NCBI RefSeq assembly: GCF_007565055.1
Contig: NC_044551.1
Span: 93,030,089-93,094,088, forward strand
Length of the DNA: 64,000 nucleotides
Direction of reading: 5' to 3'
DNA from: Rhinopithecus roxellana
Lineage: Eukaryota; Chordata; Mammalia; Primates; Cercopithecidae
Every line of letters starts with the position of its first letter. Position 1 is the stretch's first letter. The notes under the pieces are model-generated. The model made no database searches. It was not told the DNA's origin and saw only the letters and a list, made by a program, of their open reading frames with translations. The translations under genes were made by a program, and so were the position numbers. Positions 11,251-22,805 of this stretch are shown here, piece after piece.

Positions 11251-14130
11251 GGTGGTGGTTTAAAAGTTCTCAAAGGAGTGGATTTTTCAAATGATCTCAT
11301 CCTGACCTACATAGAGACATTTCTTATGAGACAAATCAGTTAATCAAGTAGTTATTTTGGGATCAGACAATATCAGAAACATTTGAAATAATGTAAAACT
11401 CCACTTTTCGGTACCTGTTAATTTCGCTAATATAATTATATCTCCTACTTAATGATTGAGATGCTAAAACACTTGAAACCTTCCAATCACTGACAAATTC
11501 TATTGTATAAATAGTGATATAATACCTCAGTGCCTGAAGGGTAGACAGTGTTTAAAATATTAATAGCTCTTTGTGCAATGTGGAATTCACCGTCGCCTCA
11601 CATCATCACTGATGACTGCTTACCTTTCCCATCACAGCAGTGCACAGTAGGAGAACAAAGAGAACATACAGTGTTCAAATTCGTGCCACAAATGTAGCTG
11701 ATATTACAAGGGATGAAGAATCAGTTTCTGGTCTTATTTAATTAAACGTTGCATATGAAATTGTGTTTTGTTTTCTTATATTCTATTTAGATGAGATCCT
11801 TGCATTTTCCCATTTTCTTTTTAAGCAGATTTTCTTTGAACAAATTTAATACTCTCTTTCGGGATCAAATAAGTATGGAGGAGAGTAAATGTGCTTGCTG
11901 TTTTCTATTGTGTGTGTTTGAGAGGGGCTGGGGTAAGAAGAGTGTATTAGTGGCAAAAACTTGGCAAAACAAGTTTTCTTCTGTTTCTTTGCACCATAGT
12001 ACAAAGTCATATATTCGAGTGTAATAATACACACCTAGACTATAGCATAACCATTAAATCATTCTTGATCCCCCTCTTTGGCTGTTTTAGACAATAGTAT
12101 CACTTCTGATACGTATGAGCAGATTTCAAGCTCCTTATTTTTTTCTTTTTAAGAATGGAACATGACTTTATATTTTGAGTGAGACATGATGTGGATCACC
12201 TTTCATAAAAATAATGCATCCTCTTTTAAATAACATTGGTTCATAAAACCTTTGGCACTTAAAGCCTTCCCAATCCCTCTGATTTTCTGACAAAACTTTG
12301 AAACAACATCAAGATATTTTTTCATTAGTATTTGAAACAACATGAAGATAAATTTTCATCAGTATTTTATATTGAATAATATGCCAATTAACTAGTACAG
12401 TTATTTTGGAATCTATGCAATTTCTGGAAAAAAGGTAAGCAAGGAAATAAAAGTGTTTTCATCCACCCACAACTTCATCATGAAGAGTATAACAAAAGTA
12501 CAATTGCAATCCTTTTACTTTTACTTTAAGAAACCCAGTCCTGAGAAAACAGTATGTACCAGATGGTGACGTTTCCAATAGCCTGGAAAAAAAATCATTT
12601 ATTCCATCCTAATGGTATTAAATCACTGAATATAAGGAAGTCTCTGAGGGGAGATGCATTTAGAGTTTGATTCTGGGTGCCAGTAACATATTGTCCCCAT
12701 CACTGCTATGGAAGCTGCCAGGCCCAGCGGAGTCAAAGAATAATGTCTGAGGTCCAAGAAACAGGCAGGCTGAGATATGGGAGAGCCTCTGGAGGCTGGG
12801 CAAGTGGAGACTAACCATAAAGTGGAGGAGAAGCAGGTGGGCCCTGAGAAGGCAGTGGCAACTGTGGCCAAGGGCTTTACCTTTGGTCCCTCCGAAGGTC
12901 ACATCTTAATGGTGGGAGTGAGCTATGGTGGAAAAGCAAAGGCCCTTTCAGCTGGGTGGTCACCATTCTATCTGACAATGCGGGGCTGCCTGCTGAGGCT
13001 TTCTTGTTTATTTCTTTTTGTACAGTCTACCTGGGCATAATGGCTTGCACTGGCCATACTCGCCTCCCCCTTGAGATAGTAATACATCCTAAGGTTAAAA
13101 GAAGGTTACAGCAGACACGACAGTGCGCAGACCTTTGGAAATATCAATAGAATGAAGTAAAGAAAATAAACACATAAACAAAATATTTAATTTCATGGAA
13201 GTAGTTTAGCATTATCTTAAAACAGATAGTTGCATTCCTCATCATTTGTCCTTCAAAGAGAATGCGGGAATTGCTCTTATGAACTTTTTTGAATATGTAG
13301 TTAGCAAGTTAAATAACTTTGCATATTCTGAAGAGACTCATACAATTATCTCCAGAAACGTACAAATGCTGTCTATACAGGATCTTCTAGTGACAATGTA
13401 AAGTCCCTTTTCAAAAGAATTTCAATTAAAAATATGGTTTACTTGCTCCCAGAATATATATGATAGAATAATGAAATCTAGTCACCTTTTATAGAATCAG
13501 TTGTGTATTTGATCAGTACTCAATGAAAACTAACCAGGATTTTCTATCTCATTACTCTATTCATACATCTCAAGCACTGAAACCTAGATGTACTCTGACA
13601 AAAGTAATTGCAACAATGAGCAACGTATCAGAATATTACAACACTGACATATCACCTGGCAAGGACAGAACAGTCAAGACAATAGCCAAAACCGTGTACG
13701 CTTTTTAGAACGATGTTTTTCCACTGCTCACTAGGTTTTCAATCAGTCTCATTTATTCATTCCAATTTTAGAGAGCACAGGCATATGAATATATGAAACA
13801 GGTGAAAATTTTAGGACAATTCTTAATTACTTTACAATGAAAGTACAATTTAAATGTAACTTTCGATTAGCTTTATTAATATTACTGTGCAATGAGGTAG
13901 AAAATACAAATTTGCTGAGGATTTAAAAAGCATTTATAGTTTTTGGGCTTTAGATGATGACTTTTTTTTTCTCCGGAACTTTTGACTTTATATCAAGCCT
14001 TGCTTGGGCTAGAGGTAAAACGAGGCTGTGGTCCTGAACCTATAGAATCTATGACCTGAAGGATGCAGGTAATATGGAAAGAAATGGTAGAGGAAGAGAA
14101 AGAAGCTGGGCCCTAACATTTCACCCAGGG

Positions 14131-14210
14131 AAATTGCATCTTTAATGCAATACATTAAACCGCATGCTTTAGCAGAACATCTGCTTCAAAAATTGCATCT
14201 TTAATGCAAT
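14131..14210. repeat. Short direct repeat of a 21-nt hairpin-forming unit
   Basis: AAATTGCATCTTTAATGCAAT occurs at 14131-14151 and again at 14190-14210. Each unit contains the inverted pair ATTGCAT and ATGCAAT around a five-base loop. The element is short and its function is unknown. Confidence 0.85.
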
Positions 14211-14704
14211 GATTTCCAGAAGACATCTGAACTGTGGGCAGCAGTGGCTCATCATGTCCTTCGTGGCCACAGAGAGCGGAAGCCATGCTCCCGTTTGCCT
14301 TCGAGACACTGACCTGAGGGGTCACAGTGGCTTCTTTGGCCATTCTGACCCTTCTCCATGATGGAACAGTCCTCAGAACTGAGTCCAAGAGTTTTCCCAA
14401 AATGAGTCACCCCGTGAGCCAGGAAAAGAAGGTGAAACCATTTCCTGATAAACTGATAATGCTTAAGACAGTTTTCTGTCTTTGTTCTGAACAAAACCCA
14501 CTAGTCTTAACTGGATAGAGAGAAGAAATTCCAAGGGAACTACAAAGTTGATCCCATTAACCCTAAGAAGATATATGAAGCAAGGATCTTTAGTGTAACA
14601 TCAATGTCTCAATATGTTTTCACATGTATGAATTGGTTAGAGACTACACAGCAACCTGCGGGGGAAAAAAAAAAACAAAACTGCATGATCTTCATTTTTG
14701 TCCT

Positions 14705-14815
14705 AGAAGTACAAGCAGAGGCAGAGAGAGGTTAAATTATTAGCCAGTGTCACCCATATGGTAACATGAAGAGGCTTGGATCCTTATCTTCTGTCTCCAA
14801 GTCCAAAAGTTGCTG
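14705..14815 (+). mobile_element. MIR-like SINE fragment
   Basis: The order GGCAGAGAGAGGTTAAATTA, CCAGTGTCACCCATATGG, then a tail ending TGTCTCCAAGTCC follows the MIR middle consensus (gaggttaagtaacttgcc, cacacagctag). It is diverged. Confidence 0.55.
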
Positions 14816-16942
14816 TTGTTTAACATCAAAGCACTGTTTCTTTAAGTCATATATACATATCAGCAGTTTAAGGTTGAAAAAGTCTGTGTAAACAGAAATC
14901 CACTTGTTTCCAGGAGAAAGCTTCATGCCTCAGATTTTGTTGCTTCTCCAGTGAATTGCTGCTTACAGATTCCAGGTGCTGGCTACAGGAAACTCGCTGT
15001 CCACTACTCGTGGGACAAAATCAATCTCAGAAGATGTAGAGGTTGAAATGTTAATTTTCTGCATAAAAACTCAGACCCACTTATAGGTCATATCAACACA
15101 GACATATATAACACAGACACAATATGGCCAGGTTCTTCTGATCAGATTAACTGAGTATTTTAGAGTTTCCATGATTATGTGCACTTGTTCTGTTTGCATA
15201 GTGTTAAAGAGACTTTATGTGGAATTGCTAATATTTGCCTGCTTTAGCTGAACATCTGCTTCAGAATACAGTGGACCTTCAATTAAAGAATATACTTTGT
15301 AATAATACAGAAGAGGCCAGAGGTCTACAATGTGGCATTCCCGAGTTACTCTATAAGTCACAACCGCACTAATGGAGTATCTGAACGTGTGTTGAAAAAA
15401 ATCCAGGACGGGACGTCCACAGACCTGGGCTCTAGCCCATTTTCATATTTATTTGACCATAGATGATGATGACAAAGATGATGATGACAGTGACAGTAAT
15501 GACCAGTTAACCTTTTTTGAGTACTTAGGAAGTTCCAAGGATTGTCCTGAGGAGTTTCCATCTACTAACCCATTGAATTTTAATGACATCCAAGCAAGGA
15601 AGGTACAACCATTCCCACTGATGTCGAGGGAACTGAGGGATCCAGTAACTGAGCCCTCACAGTTACTGGTGGGCCTGGGGTTAAAACAAAACAGCAGATT
15701 GGCTTCAGAATATGTGTTCTTAAACACACTTCAGGATTCTGTCACGACAAATTTTAATCTTTCCAAATTTGAACACCTAAGCAGATAATGAATGTGCAAG
15801 TGCTTGGAAAAATTTTAACTGCTATACAAATACCAGTTATTCTTATCTGATTATCTAATTGCGTAGCCACATGGTCTGATAATAATAAAACCTTCAATGG
15901 GATATTTTTGGTCTTGAAAATCTTATTGCAGTACTGTCCCACACATCATTTATGTTTTCTTTCAACAACCTGCAAGCTTTCATCTTACAAACAAGACATA
16001 CATGGCACAGTTCATTAAAATGGCCTGTATGCAATAAAACAACAACAACAAAACTAGTATCAGAGCAAATAGATGAGAAGCTAAAATCTTTTGGCACTTA
16101 GAGACAGTTCTCCGTTTCATCAGTCTGAAATTCTTTTTTCCATCAACCTCAAAACTCATTCTCCAACTTAAACTGCTGCATAAATGTCACCTCCTAATAT
16201 TTTAATAGAAAATATTAAGTAAGAATAAAGGAAACAGATGGTAGAATTTATATACAAAAGGGTTACTGGAGATTACAAAATCAATGAGAAAAATTGTTGA
16301 CTATTTCTAAAATTACTGAACTGACTTAAATAGGATCAAAGCACTTTGATCAGACTTAACTCTGCAGAGTAAAAATATTCTGTTTAAATTTCACTACTAA
16401 TGATTTCATTTGTAGCAGCAGTTTCACCTTTATGGGTTCCGGAAGAACCTGCCCATTTACAAATGTACTTAGAGTAAGAGACATCTACTGGTGATAAAGT
16501 GGTTGTTTTTTCCTGATCTTCATTAGCAACTTATAAAGCTCATTTGGAGGAGTTTCTCTGAGGAGGTCCCCTAAAAATAGTGGTTCACTGCATCTACCAT
16601 TCCAAAAATCAACTGAGAGAAAAAGCCCAAGTGGCTTGTTATGTAAGAAACCTTCAGAGTTGATGCAGTTGTTCTATGGGCAGGTGTGTTTTTAAATTTC
16701 ATTTCTAAGCCTCTGTCTCCAGAATATCTATTTCGTCTGGTCAGTTGCTTTCAATGTGTAATGCTTTATGTGAAAATGAAAACGTTAATGATCCTAGGAA
16801 TCTAGGAGTACCCATTCAGTTTTTAAACTGATTTAGACTTAACCACTGTCCTTGGCTTAATTAGTATGCTTTTCCAAGTTTGACTACTGTGGATGGATAC
16901 ATATTGGATTGGTGACAGTAAGTCACTCACCTTCTTTTCCTT

Positions 16943-17313
16943 TTTTTTTTAAATTTTATTTTACTTTCAGTTCTGGGATACATGTGCAGAATGTGCAGGT
17001 TTGTTACATACGTATACAAGTGCCATGGTGGTTTGCTGCACCTATCAACCCGTCATCTAGGTTTTAAGCCCTGCATGCATTAGGTATTTGTCCTGATGTT
17101 CTCCTTCCCCTTCCCTCCCAGCCTCCAACGGGTCCTGGTGTGCGATGTTCCCCTCCCTGTGTCCATGTGATCTCATTGCTCAACTCCCACTTATGAGTGA
17201 GAACATGCGCGGTGTTTGGTTTTCTGTTCCTGTGTTAGTTTGCTGAGAATGATGGTTTCCAGTTCCATCCATGTCCCTGCAAAGGACATGAACTCATTCT
17301 TTTTTATGGCTGC
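16943..17313 (-). mobile_element. L1 3' end, 5'-truncated
   Basis: Read on the minus strand this is the 3' portion of a primate L1, with the phrases ATGTGCAGGTTTGTTACATA, ACTTATGAGTGAGAACATGC and GGACATGAACTCATTC on the plus strand. It begins with a T run (the L1 poly-A). Similar flanks AAGTCACTCACCTTCTT and AAGGTCACTCGATTTCTT suggest a decayed target-site duplication. It carries no coding capacity. Confidence 0.9.
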
Positions 17314-17388
17314 AAGGTCACTCGATTTCTTTACAATGGCATAAAATGGAAGACATGAGTAAACTGACATCATAAAAATAACTCTCAA

Positions 17389-17714
17389 GGCCGGGCGCAG
17401 TGGCTCAAGCCTGTAATCCCAGCACTTTGGGAGGCCGAGACGGGCGGATCATGAGGTCAGGAGATCGAGACCATCCTGGCTAACACGGTGAAACCCCGTC
17501 TCTACTAAAAAAGTACAAAAAACTAGCCGGGCGAGGTGTCAGGCGCCTGTAGTCCCAGCTATCTGGAGGCTGAGGCAGGAGAATGGTGTAAACCCGGGAG
17601 GCGGAGCTTGCAGTGAGCTGAGATCTGGCCACTGCACTCCAGCCTGGGCGACAGAACCAGACTCCGTCTCAAAAAAACAAACAAACAAACAAACAAACAA
17701 ACAAACAAACAAAA
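17389..17714 (+). mobile_element. AluY, young type, with (AAAC)n tail
   Basis: This is a full-length Alu with the GGCCGGGCGCAGTGGCTCA head, AACTAGCCGGGCGAGG and GAGATCTGGCCACTG. Its tail has become a run of about ten AAAC units. The flanking ACTCTCAA on both sides is the target-site duplication. It inserted about 75 bp from the truncated end of the L1 fragment. Confidence 0.92.
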
Positions 17715-18218
17715 AACTCTCAAATATATAACTTTAGTTTGGAATGTATACCCAAAGAATTTTATCATGAATGAGATTGCACATGATATTGTCATCTCAG
17801 AAGTGTACTTTTCCTCACTCACTCCAATTCCCTACTATACCTTACAAAGTTTTGTCTTTAGATTATTTGCCATTAAAAATTAATGTAGCACATGGAGAAG
17901 AAAAACATTATATATTTCTTCATAAATTGTCTAAAGGGGATCTGATATATTCGTATTTCTCACTATCAATACTTGTGAAAAGAAATAAAACATTAACACA
18001 AATCGGTTTCGAAGAAAATAAAATGAAAAAGTGAAACTCAGAAAACACTACAGTTTGTGAATGGGAACACAGAAATTTAAAGAATCAGTCTTTGATTTCC
18101 CACACATCACACATTTCCCCCCGTGATCTGCATGCCTTGCTGGTGGATTTCTTTCAGGTCTCTGATTCAATGTCTTCTCACAATAGAGGATTTCCTGACC
18201 TTCGATCATTCTTTATTC

Positions 18219-18537
18219 TAGTGGTTCTCAAAACTCTTGGTCTCTTAACCCTCCAAATTACAGAGGACTCCAAAGAACTTTATTTTATCTGGGTTATATA
18301 TGATGCTAGTCACTCAAAATGCTTCCGACAGAAGAATACGCAGCACACATTCCCAGACCTGTCAGGGACATGACATTGTTACATGCCACGTAGTCTCTGG
18401 AAATCTTCAACAACATTCGTGTGAGACAAAGCATGGGAAAGCAAGTATCTCTTAGTATTATTATGAAAACCTTTTGACTTTGAAAGTCCCCAACAGGGGC
18501 CACGAAGACCCTGGAATTCCCAAGTATGCTTTGAGAA
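18219..18537. mobile_element. Charlie-like hAT element
   Basis: The left end GTGGTTCTCAAAACTCTTGG and the internal phrases GGACTCCAAAGAACTTTATT and TTAGTATTATTATGAAAACC match an old hAT family that begins CAGTGGTTCTCAAAC. The right end has the GGCCACGAAGACCCTGGAA part. I cannot assign the subfamily. Confidence 0.6.
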
Positions 18538-18853
18538 AAGGTGCTCTACTCTACTGTTGACCTGGCTTTGTCCTTCTGCAAAGCCATTATCGATCTGGCC
18601 CTTCAGTATTGAAAAGGTTGATTTTGGCCTTTTCTGACTAGAATGTAAATCCCACAAGGACAGAGGCCCTTTGTTCCCGCCATTAATAAGTGGTTAATAT
18701 ATACATTTAACAAAATAAATGACTGGAACATCCACCTGTGCCTACAGTGATATAATAAAAACCCAGTACATTAAGAGTTGGGTACATCAGTTACTATTCA
18801 AGTGCCTTTAGTGTTTGATCAGTATCAGTATTCTTTTTTCCTCTTTCTTATTC

Positions 18854-19141
18854 TTTTTTTTTTTTTTTAGACAGAGTCTGGCTCTATTGCCCGAGCTGCA
18901 GTGCAGTGAGGCAATCTTGGCTCACTGCAACCTCCACTTCCCAGGTTCAAGTAATTCTCCTGCCTCAGCCTCCCAAGTAGCTGGGATTACAGGCATGCCT
19001 CACCATGCCCGGCTAATTTTTTGTAGAGACAGGGTTTCGCCATGTTGGCCAGGCTGGTCTCGAACTACTAACCTCAAGTGATCTGCCCACCTTGGCCTCC
19101 CAAAGTGCTGGGACTGCAGGCATGAGCCACCGTGCCTGGCC
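18854..19141 (-). mobile_element. AluS-type element
   Basis: A poly-T leader is followed by AGACAGAGTCTGGCTCTATT and ends GCCACCGTGCCTGGCC, so this is a complete Alu on the minus strand (sense to CTNND2). It is moderately diverged, as expected for AluS. Confidence 0.9.
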
Positions 19142-19653
19142 AGTATTCACATGTTTTAACTTTTGGGGGAATCCCTCAATACATTTTCATAATGTGTTAC
19201 TGGGAGAGTCCTCTCCTTCCACTGCTTATTCTAAGGCTTATTCTAAAGCTTTCTCACTGGGGCTGGCAGCCTCTTTGCTTTTCCTCATACCTATGGCAGC
19301 GCTTAAACTGTCCTCACTTTCCACAGCTTTCATCTAATCTTCAAATTTGTGTTCTGGGAATCTACAATGCCTTGACAATTTCAAGACCAGGAAATTCCTA
19401 CCAGGTTCTACACACATTGTGCGTGCTTGATCCCAGAAGATCCTGATAACTCAAGTGTGAATGGGGTCTTTAATGAGAAATCTGCATTGTTTTCTCTTAT
19501 TAAGCATATGGTTAAAGAGCTCTTCTTACTTGATGCCTTTGCCTATTCCTTAAATTCTTAGGTTTTCCTCTGAGCTGGTGACCTTGTTAGAGAAGGTATA
19601 ACATGCTTCTGAAACATCTACATCGTAGAAGGAAATCTAACAAAAAGAAATTA

Positions 19654-19809
19654 GGCTGGGCACGATGGCTCATGCCTGTAATTCCAGCCACTTGGGAGGC
19701 TGAGGCAGGAGAATCACTCGAACCCAGGAGACAGAGGTTGCAGTGAGATGAGATTGCGCTACTGGACTCCAGCCTGGTAACAGAGCAGGACTCCGTCCAA
19801 AAAAAAAAA
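19654..19809 (+). mobile_element. Alu with internal deletion
   Basis: The head (GGCTGGGCACGATGGCTCATG) runs to CCAGC and then jumps to CACTTGGGAGGCTGAGGC of the right arm, so about 130-140 bp is missing. The likely cause is recombination between the similar CCAGCACTTTGGGAGGC and CCAGCTACTTGGGAGGC sites of the two arms. The tail runs straight into the next Alu. Confidence 0.85.
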
Positions 19810-20117
19810 GGCCGGGTGCGGTGGCTCAAGCCTGTAATCCCAGCACTTTGGGAGGCCGAGGCAGGCGGATCACGAGGTCAGGTGATCGAGACCATCCTGG
19901 TTAACATGGTGAAACCCCGTCTCTACTAAAAATACAAAAAGAAATTAGCCGGGCGTGGTGGGGGGCTCCTGTCGTCCCAGCTACTCGGGAGGCTGAGGCA
20001 GGAGAATGGTGTGAACCCGGGAAGCTGAGCTTGCAGTGAGCTGAGATCGTGCCACTGCACTCCAGCCTGGGCGACAGAGCGAGACTCCGTCTCAAAAAAA
20101 AAAAAAAAAAAAAAAGA
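19810..20117 (+). mobile_element. AluY inserted in the tail of the preceding Alu
   Basis: This is a complete AluY (GGCCGGGTGCGGTGGCTCAAG to a long A tail). AAAAAGAAATTA occurs before the first Alu (19642-19653) and after this one (20126-20137), so one target-site duplication brackets the pair. The second Alu therefore landed in the poly-A tail of the first. Confidence 0.9.
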
Positions 20118-20430
20118 AGAAGAATAAAAAGAAATTAAACACCAGCTGAGAAATAGATAGAAATACTTTCTGGAAGGGAGGAGGATAGTTATAGCTTCCT
20201 GAAGGATTTTATTATTTCCTGTGGGCCACCTATGTGTTTTCCCTCAGCTTTTGCCCTCACCTTCCGTTTCTGCCACTGCTAACCTCGTATTACTTTCATA
20301 CACCCAAGATAGGGGAGAAAGTGAGTGTAAGTGAATTTCAAAAGGAATGGTAGCATCAGCCAACTTTAGACCTGGACACCATGACAAACCTCTGGAAAGA
20401 ACAGTCTTGTTTGTATCTTAAAAACTTGGA

Positions 20431-20703
20431 CCTCCCAGCACTTTGGGAGGCCGAGGCATGCAGATCACTGGAGTTCAGGAGCTCAACACCAGCCTGACTA
20501 ACATGGTGAAACTCCATCTCTACTAAAAGTACAAAAATTAGCCAGGTGTAGTGGGGCACACCTGTAATCCCAGCTACTTGGGAGGCTGAGGCAGGAGAAT
20601 CGCTTGAACCTAGGAGGCAGAGTTTAGAGTGAGCTGAGATTGCGCCATTGCACTCCAGCCTGGGCAACAAAAGCAAAACTCCATCTCAAAAATAAATAAA
20701 TAA
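20431..20703 (+). mobile_element. Alu, 5'-truncated
   Basis: The copy starts at CCCAGCACTTTGGGAGGCC, lacking the first 25-30 bases. It continues through both arms to an (AAAT)n tail. Divergence suggests AluS or AluJ. Confidence 0.88.
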
Positions 20704-22329
20704 GCAAACTAACAAACCTGGACCAAAGAGTATATGATAAAGTGATTTCATAGGGAATGAACAATTAGGATAGCTCAACTGACTCAAATAGACACATTTT
20801 CAGGATGTGGGGTCTCTGAGGCCGGGTGACAGTCCTCGGGCACCTCTGGGGTGAGGGAGGTTTTCTATCCTGTTGGGTCTATCGGAGGACCTGGTTTCTA
20901 CTATAATAGAAAGCAAAACAAAGAAAACAGCCCCTCTTCACTGGCCATGACTTTCATTTTTTCAGCCAATTTGATTAATGGCTTTATCATTTTGATTATT
21001 ATAATTTTCATGAAAAATTTACTCTCCTAAGACGTCTTCTGCATCTTTTGGTGTCATGCTTACAGGAATTATAAAAACATTCACTTCACAAGGATGCCTC
21101 TTACCTTTATTATTATTATTACATGAGAACATAGGGAATTAGGTTGTATAGCTTTTAAATAACCTGATCTCTCAAACATCTCTTGTGAATTAAGTATATT
21201 CACAGTAATTAAAATGATAAGACTGTAAGTCAACACTGAATAATATATTCACCTCTGTTAAACTATATATGATTACTCTATTTTAATTCCACCTGCTTAG
21301 AATGGTAACATATATGATTGATTCCTGAGTTTTAAAAATATATTCAGATTTGAAAACTTAGAATAATATGTATCTTTTAACCATAACACTCAGAATATAT
21401 TAGCTCTGAAGATTTTCTTCCTACTGAATAATAGAATTTTCTAAAATATGACAGAACTTCAATTCACTAATATGCTACAGAAAAAATAATTACTGTTGCA
21501 AAATACAATACTTAAACAAATTAACAATCTGTGGTTAAACATACAAGTTATTTTTTTCCAGGCTGTCCTTTCTATTTCTTATTTTGACTGACAACATTTT
21601 TGTGAATTACTAGCTAAGATATAATAACCCTTATTTCTGAGTTTGTATCTAACAGGATGCATAGATTAAATAAAGTACTTGGTCCTAGGCAATTCAAGTC
21701 ACATTATTCATTATGTAGAAAGCTAATGGCCCCAAGCTTCTGTTGGTAAATTATTTTTTGTTGCTTTGTTTTGTTCCACTGAAGCAACAGCAATCTCTGA
21801 AGCAATTCTCCTAGTGACTCAGAGACACTTATTTGTTAAAATTGAAATTATACAGCCAGTAGTCACAAAAAAGAGGCAGGGTGGCAAAGGTTGTGCACAC
21901 AGTTTACCAAGTGTTTCAGATAGAGCTGTTGAAAATACACAAAGTGTTGGAAAACATTGGTAACTGTATGACCCAATAAAATCAGCATAGCAGAGCAGTT
22001 ACTGCTTGTCTTGAGGTCAAGAAGATGCATACTATGATTCAGATTTTATTTTAATCAGACCTTTGAAAGACAAATAGCAAAAAGCTTTAAATAAAACAAA
22101 TTAAGAACTATGCGCTTATGGGGTAAGACTGCTTTCCATTTTAGAACTTTTCCAGACTGAGTTTAGACAGTATTTAGCCTTGTTTTAGTCCCTTTTGAGT
22201 GAGGATTAAGAGACTGGTTCTCAAGGGCAGGGTGCCAGGTCCAATTTAGCATTAGCTGGTTCATAGCTAATGAATCCATTGATTGAATAATCACTGACTG
22301 CCAGAATCTGATGGGCTTTTCCTAATTAG

Positions 22330-22805
22330 ATGAAATCTGTCAATGTGCCACTGCATATCTATTTGCTATGTTTTTATATGGGAGAGATAAATATGGTATA
22401 CGGTCGTTCCACTATCGAGGAGGATGCTGTGCTGCCAAGTGCTGTACACTCATTCTCTGCTAGTCCTCTGCATAGACAAGGATGTCTTGCAGCTTGGCTT
22501 CTGGTTGGGTTTGGCCAATGGGAGGCAGGAGAATAGAAGGAGATCGGAGGCAGGAGGAAAAAGAGATTATGTCACTAATTCCCTCCTTGCTGCCAGACAG
22601 ACACTGCCTAGGCTAGTTCCTCGATTTCCCTTAGGGTCTAAGGGTGGTAAGGGCGTCTGTCTTCTACTGACTGAATACCACAACATGCACTCTTTGTTCC
22701 CTTAATCTTGCCCACCTCTTCATAAATAGTCCCTGAATTAAATTCTGTTCAGTTAAACTCTTTTGAATAGAATCTATATCTCGTCTGGAACCTAACTAAT
22801 ACAGA
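22330..22805 (+). mobile_element. Old interspersed repeat, LTR-like tail, unassigned
   Basis: The latter part (CCAATGGGAGGCAGGAGAA, CTTGCCCACCTCTTCATAA, AATAGTCCCTGAATTAAATT, ending near CCTAACTAATACAG) resembles the 3' part of an old mammalian repeat family. I cannot name it. No coding sequence is present. Confidence 0.4.

Noticed and set aside
12777..13150. Overlapping open frames of 64-87 residues in a GC-richer patch
   Set aside because: I considered a processed pseudogene, but found no recognisable protein, poly-A tail or target-site duplication.
13590..13620. AAAAGTAATTGC phrase, suggestive of a MADE1 (mariner-derived) element
   Set aside because: The matching inverted end and the rest of the 80-bp element are absent.
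15461..15500. GATGATGACAAAGATGATGATGAC acidic-peptide-like reading
   Set aside because: It is a short GAT/GAC trinucleotide run within a chance frame, not an exon of a known gene.
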